Shown here: piece by piece, positions 57,629 through 64,000 of the stretch
How positions within the stretch are numbered: the stretch's first letter is position 1
Layout of the letters: every line of letters begins with the position of its first letter
Assembly (NCBI GenBank): GCA_047601745.1
Contig: JASGIS010000001.1
Coordinates: forward strand, 4,588,001-4,652,000
Length of the DNA: 64,000 bases
Origin: JAKPAM01 sp047601745
Lineage (GTDB): Bacteria > Pseudomonadota > Gammaproteobacteria > Burkholderiales > Burkholderiaceae_E
Direction of reading: 5' to 3'
The notes under the pieces: generated by a model
Databases searched by the model: none
What the model saw: the letters and a program-made list of their open reading frames with translations, nothing else
What the model was told of the DNA's origin: nothing
Made by a program: the position numbers and the translations under genes

Positions 57629-58011
57629 TCGAGAACGCCCTGATCAACCTGCCCGAGGTACTGGAGGAAGTGCGCGCCGCGTTCGCGCGCTACGAGGACG
57701 CGCTGGTGCGCAACGAGGTGGAGATTCTCGATTCGCTGTTCTGGAACAGTCCGTACACGTTGCGCTATGGAGCGACCGAGAACCTCTACGGCTACGAGGC
57801 CATCGCGGCCTTTCGCGCCGGACGGCCCTCGCAGGGCCTGATGCGCGAGCTGCTGCGCGTGCAGATCGTCACTTATGGCCATGACTTCGCCACCGCGAAC
57901 TGCGAATTCCGCCGCGAGGCAAGCACCCGAACGGGGCGCCAGAGCCAGACCTGGATGCGTACTGAACAAGGTTGGCGCGTGGTGTCGGCGCACGTGAGCC
58001 TGATGGACTGA
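57625..58011 (+). CDS. atzH: AtzH-like (DUF3225, SnoaL-fold) protein
   Basis: A GTG start overlapping the atzE stop (GTGA) gives 128 residues. The SnoaL/NTF2-like fold is suggested by VLEEVRAAFARYEDALVRNE, LDSLFWNSPYTLRYGATENL and QSQTWMRTEQGWRVVSAHVS. AtzH/DUF3225 proteins accompany AtzE and AtzG. AtzH is proposed to help hydrolyse 1,3-dicarboxyurea, between AtzE and AtzF. Length and context fit well. Confidence 0.85.
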   Translation: MIENALINLPEVLEEVRAAFARYEDALVRNEVEILDSLFWNSPYTLRYGATENLYGYEAIAAFRAGRPSQGLMRELLRVQIVTYGHDFATANCEFRREASTRTGRQSQTWMRTEQGWRVVSAHVSLMD

Positions 58012-58051
58012 AAAACGGTGCACGGCCGGCGTTCGAAGCTGGCACGCGATA

Positions 58052-58073
58052 TGCATTCCATCTTGTATCCAAG
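58052..58073 (+). promoter_or_regulatory. 22-bp shared motif before the BMP/biuret operon, centred on CTTGTATCCAAG
   Basis: Matches 51452-51473 at 18 of 22 bases, same orientation, 48 bases before the BMP gene start. Its core CTTGTATCCAAG is the reverse complement of the core before atzF (CTTGGATACAAG), as expected for a dimer site read in either orientation. Confidence 0.6.
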
Positions 58074-58121
58074 TTTGAATCAACGTGCGCCGTCGACGCC
58101 CCTACCTTCCGGAGTCCTCTC

Positions 58122-59234
58122 GTGAATCAGTTCAACCGCCGCGATTCCCTGAAGTCCCTTGCCGCGCTGGGTGCGGCCGGCAGCCTCGGCATGCTGAGTC
58201 CGCTGGCGCGGGCGCAGAAGCCGATGACCGTGGGCGTGATCTACGTCGGTGCGCGCGACGACTACGGTTACAACCAGGCGCACGCGCAGGCCGCGGCCGA
58301 ACTCAAGAAGATCGCCGGCGTGAAAGTGATCGAGGAAGAGAACGTTCCCGAGACCAACGCGGCGCAGAAGTCGATGACCGGCATGATCGCGCAGGACGGC
58401 GCCTCGCTGTTGTTTCCGACCTCTTTCGGCTACTTCGATCCGCACGTCCTGGCGGTGGCGCCGAAATATCCGGACGTGCGCTTCGCGCACTGCGGCGGCC
58501 TGTGGACCGACAAGAATCCCAGGAACGTCGGCAGCTTCTTCGGCTACATCGAGGAATGCCAGTTCCTCAACGGCATCGTGGCCGGCCACATGACCCGGAG
58601 CAACAAGATCGCCTTCGTCGCCGCCAAGCCGATCCCGCAGGTGCTGCGCAACATCAACGCGTATGCGCTCGGCGCGCGCTCGGTCAAGCCGGAGATCACC
58701 TGCACGGTGATCTTCACCGGCGACTGGTCGATGGCCGTCAAGGAGGCCGAAGCCACCAACAGCCTGGCCGACCAGGGCTGCGACGTGTTCACGATGCACG
58801 TCGACGGTCCCAAGGTGGTCGTCGAAACGGCGGCCAAGCGCGGCAAGTTCGTCTGCGGCTATCACGCCAGCCAGGCGAAGCTCGCGCCCAACGCCTATCT
58901 GACCGGGGCCGAGTGGAACTGGCTCACCGCCTATACCGCGATCCTCGAGGCGGCGCGCAGCGGCAAGCCGCACCCGAACTTCCTGCGCGGCGGGCTGAAG
59001 GAGGGTTACGTGAAGACCTCCGATTACGGGCCGATGGTGACCGAGGCGGCCAGGAAGCAGGCCGACGACACCAAGGCCAGGATGCTGGCGGGCGGTTTCG
59101 ACATCTTCAAGGGGCCGCTGAAGGACAACAAGGGCAACGAAGTGATCGCCGCCGGCAAGGTCCACAAGCAGACGGACCTCGAGCTGGAAAAAATGAACTA
59201 CCTCGTCGAAGGCGTGGTGGGCACCATCGGCTGA
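58122..59234 (+). CDS. BMP/PnrA-family ABC transporter substrate-binding protein
   Basis: The GTG at 58122 follows a GGAG site and gives 370 residues. A Tat-like leader (NRRDSLKSLAALGAAGSLGM) is followed by the BMP fold: TVGVIYVGARDDYGYNQAHA, DGASLLFPTSFGYFDPHV and MTRSNKIAFVAAKPIPQVLR. This family binds nucleosides, nucleobases and also small ureides or amides. It heads an importer followed by formamidase and biuret hydrolase genes, so a ligand such as biuret, formamide-like amides or a purine breakdown product is inferred. Paralogue of the protein at 20352. Confidence 0.88.
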   Translation: MNQFNRRDSLKSLAALGAAGSLGMLSPLARAQKPMTVGVIYVGARDDYGYNQAHAQAAAELKKIAGVKVIEEENVPETNAAQKSMTGMIAQDGASLLFPTSFGYFDPHVLAVAPKYPDVRFAHCGGLWTDKNPRNVGSFFGYIEECQFLNGIVAGHMTRSNKIAFVAAKPIPQVLRNINAYALGARSVKPEITCTVIFTGDWSMAVKEAEATNSLADQGCDVFTMHVDGPKVVVETAAKRGKFVCGYHASQAKLAPNAYLTGAEWNWLTAYTAILEAARSGKPHPNFLRGGLKEGYVKTSDYGPMVTEAARKQADDTKARMLAGGFDIFKGPLKDNKGNEVIAAGKVHKQTDLELEKMNYLVEGVVGTIG

Positions 59235-59239
59235 TCGCG

Positions 59240-60298
59240 ATGCGCGCCGTTCTGCGTGAGCTGATGCCGTCGGTGCTGGCGATCGCCGCCGCGCTGCTGT
59301 TGTTCGGCGTCTTCGTCGCCGCGGCCGCGGGCGTCGATCCGCTCGAGGCCTGGTCGGTGCTTTTCCGGGGCGCGTTCGGAAGCTGGTTCTCGTGGCAGAA
59401 CACGCTGCAGCGCGCGGCGCCGCTGATGCTGACCGCGTTGTGCGTGGCGATCCCGGCGCGTGCGGGCCTGGTCATCATCGGCGGCGAGGGCGCGCTGGTG
59501 CTGGGCGGCCTGGCCTGCGCGACGCTGGCGTACCTCGTTCCGCTGCCCGGCGGCATACCCGGTTCCGTCGCCGTCTGCGTGGCCGGCGCCGCGGCCGGCG
59601 CGCTGTGGATCATGCTGGCCGGCTGGCTGCGCCAGTACCGCGGCATCAACGAAACCATCAGCAGTCTGCTGCTGGCCTACGTCGCGATCGGCATCTTCAA
59701 GCATCTGGTCGAAGGCCCGCTGCGCGACCCGGCCAGCCTGAACAAGCCGTCCACGCATGCGTTGGACGAAGCGCTGCGGATCGGCGGCATCGCCGGATCG
59801 GACGTGCACTGGGGGCTCGCGATCGGCGTGCTGGCCTGTATCGGACTGGGTCTGTGGCTGCGGCTGACGGCCTCGGGCTTCTCGCTTCGCGTGGTCGGCG
59901 GCAACCTGCGCGCCGCGCAGCTCGTCGGCCTGCCGGCCAACCGGCTGGTCCTGCTGGCCTGCGCGATTGGCGGGGCCTGCGCGGGCCTGGCCGGCGCGGT
60001 GGAAGTGGCGGCGGTGCACACCAGTGCCAACGCCGCGCTGATCGCGGGTTACGGTTATGCGGGCATCCTGGTGGCGTTCATCGCGCGGCAGAACCCGGTG
60101 GCGGTGATTCCGGTGGCCATCCTGTTCGGCGGCTTCGGTGCCGCGGGCAGCCTGCTGCAGCGGCGTCTGGGCCTGCCCGATGCCTCGGTGCAGGTCCTGC
60201 AAGGCATCGCCTTCGTGCTGATCCTGGCCAGCGAGGTGCTGCGCCGCCTGCCGGCCAAGCGCATCGCGGCGCCGTCGCTGCGCAAAGGACACGCATGA
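59240..60298 (+). CDS. nucleoside-type ABC transporter permease 1
   Basis: 352 residues of the BPD_transp_2 family, with RAGLVIIGGEGALVLGGLA and YRGINETISSLLLAYVAIGI as family landmarks. It starts 5 bases after the BMP gene and overlaps permease 2 by 4 bases. Paralogue of 22993-24108. Confidence 0.9.
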   Translation: MRAVLRELMPSVLAIAAALLLFGVFVAAAAGVDPLEAWSVLFRGAFGSWFSWQNTLQRAAPLMLTALCVAIPARAGLVIIGGEGALVLGGLACATLAYLVPLPGGIPGSVAVCVAGAAAGALWIMLAGWLRQYRGINETISSLLLAYVAIGIFKHLVEGPLRDPASLNKPSTHALDEALRIGGIAGSDVHWGLAIGVLACIGLGLWLRLTASGFSLRVVGGNLRAAQLVGLPANRLVLLACAIGGACAGLAGAVEVAAVHTSANAALIAGYGYAGILVAFIARQNPVAVIPVAILFGGFGAAGSLLQRRLGLPDASVQVLQGIAFVLILASEVLRRLPAKRIAAPSLRKGHA

Positions 60299-61215
60299 CC
60301 GCCGATCAGTGGGCGGCACTCGTCGCAGCGATCGTGGGAGGCGCGTTGCGCGTCGGCGCGCCTTTTCTTTTCGTGAGCCTGGGCGAGTGCCTGACCGAGA
60401 AGTCCGGCCGCATCAACCTCGGCCTGGAGGGCGTGCTGGTGCTGTCGGCGATGGCCGCCTTCGGCGGCGCCTACCTGAGCGGATCGCCGTGGATCGGCGT
60501 GCTGTCCGGCGCCGCGGCCGGCGCAGCGCTGGCCCTGCTGCACGGCTTGTTGTGTTCGCTGAAGGGCGTCAACGACGTCGCCACCGGCATCGCGCTGATG
60601 CTGCTGGGCACCGGACTCGCGTTCTATTTCGGCAAGCCGCTGATCCAGCCGCAGGCGCCGCAGATCCCGGCCATCCCGCTGGGCGACTGGAGCGACAACG
60701 GCGCCGTGCGCTCGGCGCTGCAGGTCAACGCATTGGTGCCGATCGGGCTGCTGTTGGCGTTTGGCCTGTGGTGGGGATTCGCGCGCACGCGTGCCGGGCT
60801 GCTGGTGCGCATGGCGGGCGACTCGGCCGACGCCACGCGCGCGCTCGGCTATTCGGTGTCGGGCCTGCGCATCGCGGCCACCACCGCGGGCGGTGCGATC
60901 GCCGGCCTCGGCGGCGCGTCGCTCACGCTGTTCTATCCGGGTAGCTGGAGCGAAGGCATCTCCAGCGGCCAGGGATTGATCGCCGTCGCACTGGTGATCT
61001 TCGCGCGCTGGAGTCCGCTGCGCTGCGTGTACGCGGCGCTGCTGTTCGGCGGCGCCGGCGCAGTCGGCCCGGCGCTGCAGTCGATCGGCATCGGTTGGGG
61101 TTACCACCTTTTCAACACCGTGCCCTACGTGCTCACGCTGCTGATCCTGGTGGCGACCTGCCGGCCCGGCCAGGTCGCGGCCGGCAGCCCCGGCGAGCTG
61201 TCTTCCACCCGATGA
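60295..61215 (+). CDS. nucleoside-type ABC transporter permease 2
   Basis: 306 residues of the same family. It shows LTEKSGRINLGLEGVLVLSA, LKGVNDVATGIALMLLGTGL and QGLIAVALVIFARWSPLRCV, nearly the same pattern as 24119-25048. It forms the heterodimeric channel with permease 1. The ATPase is three genes downstream, at the right edge. Confidence 0.9.
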   Translation: MTADQWAALVAAIVGGALRVGAPFLFVSLGECLTEKSGRINLGLEGVLVLSAMAAFGGAYLSGSPWIGVLSGAAAGAALALLHGLLCSLKGVNDVATGIALMLLGTGLAFYFGKPLIQPQAPQIPAIPLGDWSDNGAVRSALQVNALVPIGLLLAFGLWWGFARTRAGLLVRMAGDSADATRALGYSVSGLRIAATTAGGAIAGLGGASLTLFYPGSWSEGISSGQGLIAVALVIFARWSPLRCVYAALLFGGAGAVGPALQSIGIGWGYHLFNTVPYVLTLLILVATCRPGQVAAGSPGELSSTR

Positions 61216-61228
61216 AAGGAACTTACCC

Positions 61229-62293
61229 ATGAGCGGTCTCGGCGGCTTGAACAAATCGGCCCGGGGCGTCGTCGTCGGCCTGGTCCAGTTGCAACTGCCG
61301 GTGGTCGCCACGCGCGAACAACTGGCGGCACAGACGGCGCGCATCTGCGAACTCGTCGGCAAGGCCCGGCGCAACCAGCAGACGATGGACCTGGTCGTGT
61401 TTCCCGAATATTCGCTGCACGGCCTGTCGATGGACACCCATCCCGAGATCCTGTGCACGCTCGACGGACCCGAGGTCGGGGCTTTTCGCCGGGCCTGCAT
61501 CGAGCACCGGATCTGGGGCTGCTTCTCGATCATGGAAGCCAATCCCGACGGCAATCCGTACAACAGCGGCCTGATCATCGACGACCAGGGCGCGATCCGC
61601 CTGTACTACCGCAAGCTGCACCCGTGGGTACCGGTCGAGCCGTGGGAGCCCGGCAACCTGGGCGTGCCGGTCTGCGACGGGCCTAACGGCAGCAGGCTGG
61701 CGCTGATCATCTGCCACGACGGCATGTTTCCCGAGATGGCGCGCGAGGCCGCCTACCAGGGCGCCGAGATCATCCTGCGCACGGCCGGCTACACGGCGCC
61801 GATCCGCCATGCGTGGAAGATCACCAACCAGGCCAATGCGTTCTGCAACCTGGCCTATACGGCCAGCGTGTGCATGAGCGGCAGCGACGGGACTTTCGAT
61901 TCGATGGGCGAGGGCATGTTCTGCAGCTTCGACGGCACCGTCATCGTCGAGGGCGGCGGCCGGCCCGACGAGATCATCACGGCCGAGCTGCGGCCCGACC
62001 TGGTGCGGGAGGCGCGTACCGGCTGGGGCGTCGAGAACAACCTCTACCAGCTCTACCACCGCGGCTACGTCGCGGTGAAGGGCGGCGCGCAGGATTGCCC
62101 GTACACGTACATGCACGACATGGCGGCCGGCCGTTACCGCCTGCCGTGGAGCGAGCAGGTGCGGGTGACCGACGGCAGCGCGTTCGGCTTCGCGCCGCCG
62201 CAGCGCTCGTACGCGGGCGCCGGCACGCATCCGCTGGTGCCGCCACCGGCAGCGGATATCGCCGCGAAGGCCGTGAACGAGACGCAGGACTGA
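61229..62293 (+). CDS. formamidase/aliphatic amidase (AmiF-type nitrilase superfamily)
   Basis: 354 residues. The Glu-Lys-Cys triad of nitrilase-fold amidases is visible as Glu60 (VVFPEYSLHG), Lys129 (YRKLHPWVPVEPW) and Cys162 (ICHDGMFPEMARE). The AmiF/AmiE hallmarks VEPWEPG and AREAAYQGAE are present. Formamidase AmiF (length about 335-345) is the closest type, with the longer tail here extra. It should release ammonia from formamide or another short amide, fitting the nitrogen-scavenging operon. Confidence 0.87.
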   Translation: MSGLGGLNKSARGVVVGLVQLQLPVVATREQLAAQTARICELVGKARRNQQTMDLVVFPEYSLHGLSMDTHPEILCTLDGPEVGAFRRACIEHRIWGCFSIMEANPDGNPYNSGLIIDDQGAIRLYYRKLHPWVPVEPWEPGNLGVPVCDGPNGSRLALIICHDGMFPEMAREAAYQGAEIILRTAGYTAPIRHAWKITNQANAFCNLAYTASVCMSGSDGTFDSMGEGMFCSFDGTVIVEGGGRPDEIITAELRPDLVREARTGWGVENNLYQLYHRGYVAVKGGAQDCPYTYMHDMAAGRYRLPWSEQVRVTDGSAFGFAPPQRSYAGAGTHPLVPPPAADIAAKAVNETQD

Positions 62294-62297
62294 AACG

Positions 62298-63020
62298 ATG
62301 GACACGAGCACCCTCCTTACCCCGGCCGCGCAGCGCTTCGTCGCAGCCGATCCTTATCGCTGGCCTTACGACGGCGACCTGCGTCCGCAGAACACCGCGC
62401 TGATCGTCATCGACATGCAGACCGACTTCTGCGGCAAGGGCGGCTACGTCGACGTGATGGGTTACGACATATCGCTGACGCAGGCGCCGATCGCGCCGAT
62501 CCGGCGCCTGCTGGCCGCGATGCGCGAATCGGGCTGCACGATCATCCATACGCGCGAGGGCCACCGGCCCGACCTGTCGGACCTGCCGGCCAACAAGCGC
62601 TGGCGCTCGCGCCAGATCGGACACGAGGGCGTGGGCATCGGCGACGCCGGGCCCTGCGGCCGCATCCTGGTCCGCGGCGAGCCGGGCTGGCAGATCATTC
62701 CCGAACTCGCGCCGCTCGACGGCGAGGTCGTGATCGACAAGCCCGGCAAGGGATCGTTCTACGCGACCGATCTGGAAATGATCCTGCGCACGCGCGGCAT
62801 CCGCAATCTCGTGCTCACCGGCATCACCACCGACGTGTGCGTGCACACCACGATGCGCGACGCCAATGACCGCGGCTTCGAATGCCTGCTGCTGTCCGAC
62901 TGCACGGCGGCGACCGATCCGGGCAACCATGCGGCGGCGCTGAAGATGATCACGATGCAGGGCGGCGTGTTCGGTGCGCACGCGACGTCGTCCGCATTGA
63001 TCGAAGCGCTGACGTCGTGA
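62298..63020 (+). CDS. biuH: biuret hydrolase-like isochorismatase-family enzyme
   Basis: 240 residues. Many segments coincide with rhizobial biuret hydrolase: DPYRWPYDGDLRPQNTALIV, IDMQTDFCGKGGYVDVMGYD and TREGHRPDLSDLPANKRWR. The triad is Asp39, Lys148 (VIDKPGKGSFYATD) and Cys181 (TTDVCVHTT). Biuret hydrolase yields allophanate and ammonia, so it would feed AtzF encoded 10 kb upstream in the same island. It is more diagnostic than most members of this superfamily. Confidence 0.88.
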   Translation: MDTSTLLTPAAQRFVAADPYRWPYDGDLRPQNTALIVIDMQTDFCGKGGYVDVMGYDISLTQAPIAPIRRLLAAMRESGCTIIHTREGHRPDLSDLPANKRWRSRQIGHEGVGIGDAGPCGRILVRGEPGWQIIPELAPLDGEVVIDKPGKGSFYATDLEMILRTRGIRNLVLTGITTDVCVHTTMRDANDRGFECLLLSDCTAATDPGNHAAALKMITMQGGVFGAHATSSALIEALTS

Positions 63021-64000
63021 TCGCCCCGGTCGAGGCCGTCCCGCGCGCCGCCGGCGCGCTCGCGCTGGACACCTATGCGTTGAGCAAGCGCTTCGGCGGC
63101 TTCACCGCGCTGGACGGCGTGTCCGTGCGCGTCGAGCCGGGCACCGTGCACGCGCTGCTGGGCGAGAACGGCGCGGGCAAGAGCACGCTGGTCAAATGCG
63201 TGGCCGGCTTCCAGCGCGCCGACGAGGGCAGCATCCTGATCGACGGGCGCGAGCGGGATATCGCCAATCCGATCGTCGCCCGGCAACTGGGCATCGGCAT
63301 GGTCTACCAGCATTTCACGCTGGCGCCGGGCATGACGGTGGCCGAGAACCTGCTGCTGGCCGGCGGCAGGATCCCCGCGGTGATCGACTGGAAGGCGCAG
63401 CGCGCCGAACTGCGGCGATTCCTATCGACCACGCCGTTCACCCTCGACCTGGACGCGCGGCCGGCCGAACTGGCGGCGGGCGAAAAGCAGAAGCTCGAAC
63501 TGCTCAAGCAGCTCCATCTGAAGCCGCGCCTGCTGATCCTGGACGAGCCGACCTCGGTGCTGACGCCGCAGGAGGCCGACGAGGTGCTCGGCCACGTGCG
63601 CGAGTTCGCCAGGAGCGGCCGCTGCACGGTGCTGATCATCACGCACAAGTTCCGCGAAGTGATGGCTTATGCCGACGATGTGACGGTGCTGCGCCGGGGC
63701 CGGGTCGCGCACCAGGGCCGCGTCGCCGACACCGACCCGCGGCGTCTGGCGCGGGCGATGATGGGCGAGGGCGTCGCACCGCCGCCCGAGAGCGAGACGG
63801 CGGCCGGCGATCGTCCGGCCGCGGCGGCGGCCGTGCGCGAGGCGTCGCCGGCGCTGGAAGTGCGGGATCTGAAGGTCGACGGTGACCGGGGCACGCTGGC
63901 CGTCGACGGCCTGAGCCTGGCCGTGCGTCCGGGCGAGATCCTCGGCGTGGCGGGCGTGTCGGGCAACGGCCAGCGCGAGCTGGTCGAAGCGCTGGTCGGC
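63017..64000 (+). CDS. nucleoside-type ABC transporter dual ATP-binding protein (partial, right edge)
   Basis: A GTG overlapping the biuret hydrolase stop (GTGA) opens a frame that runs without a stop to the window end (328 codons). The first domain has Walker A GENGAGKST, a degenerate signature LAAGEKQKLELLKQL and Walker B LLILDEPTSVLT. The second domain begins near codon 275, with degenerate Walker A GVSGNGQREL at the edge. It completes the importer started at 58122. About 170-200 codons should lie outside the window. Confidence 0.9.
   Translation, partial: MIAPVEAVPRAAGALALDTYALSKRFGGFTALDGVSVRVEPGTVHALLGENGAGKSTLVKCVAGFQRADEGSILIDGRERDIANPIVARQLGIGMVYQHFTLAPGMTVAENLLLAGGRIPAVIDWKAQRAELRRFLSTTPFTLDLDARPAELAAGEKQKLELLKQLHLKPRLLILDEPTSVLTPQEADEVLGHVREFARSGRCTVLIITHKFREVMAYADDVTVLRRGRVAHQGRVADTDPRRLARAMMGEGVAPPPESETAAGDRPAAAAAVREASPALEVRDLKVDGDRGTLAVDGLSLAVRPGEILGVAGVSGNGQRELVEALVG

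Overview
The window is 64 kb of GC-rich bacterial chromosome with short intergenic gaps and many 4-base ATGA/GTGA gene overlaps. The families present (QseBC, LysR, RutR-controlled pyrimidine catabolism, AtzE/F/G/H amidases, BMP-type nucleoside ABC transporters) and the codon use suggest a betaproteobacterium of the Burkholderiales, perhaps Alcaligenaceae-like. No rRNA or tRNA gene was seen, so the taxonomy is inference. The dominant theme is scavenging nitrogen from purines, pyrimidines, ureides and other N-heterocycles.

Layout. 0-4 kb: edge of a probable DMT transporter, a YgiW-like OB-fold protein divergent from a QseBC-like two-component system, then a LysR regulator. 4.1-12.8 kb: a same-strand run encoding a 2OG-Fe(II) oxygenase, an alpha/beta hydrolase, a SsuABC/TauABC-like importer, a CDA-fold deaminase and a three-subunit molybdenum hydroxylase; it looks like a pathway for an unidentified N-heterocycle. 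12.8-13.9 kb: an antitoxin-RES module with a truncated toxin between imperfect direct repeats. 14-18.8 kb: a TetR regulator, rutABCD and convergent rutR, with RutR-like operators before rutA and in front of rutR. 18.9-25.8 kb: a second operon divergent from rutR (2OG oxygenase, VOC protein, BMP-type ABC importer, cysteine hydrolase).

25.9-34.2 kb: a RelE/ParE-type toxin-antitoxin pair, an LpxR-type lipid A deacylase, a fluoride-riboswitch operon (DUF190, CPA2 antiporter, universal stress protein), a MurI-like protein without the two catalytic cysteines, RarD, a zinc alcohol dehydrogenase and an OsmC protein. 34.2-38.2 kb: two divergent TPP riboswitches, one before an SDR/flavin-monooxygenase pair and one before a sodium:solute symporter. 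38.2-46.3 kb: accessory DNA with decayed copies of lpxR, DUF190 and rarD, an IS630 scar, two short-chain dehydrogenases, two MFS pumps, and MarR and MerR regulators. 46.3-51.2 kb: a DUF222/HNH endonuclease, a DJ-1 protein divergent from a GlxA-type regulator, an AlkD-like HEAT protein and a MarR repressor.

51.4-64 kb: a nitrogen-release island. AtzF (allophanate hydrolase), an ABC importer, AtzG, AtzE and AtzH form one operon. A BMP-type importer with formamidase and biuret hydrolase forms the next, which runs off the right edge. A shared 22-bp motif sits before both operons. Biuret hydrolase and AtzEG should both feed allophanate to AtzF, giving ammonia and CO2. Together with rutABCD and the molybdenum hydroxylase cluster, the window encodes at least four uptake systems tied to degradation of small nitrogen compounds.
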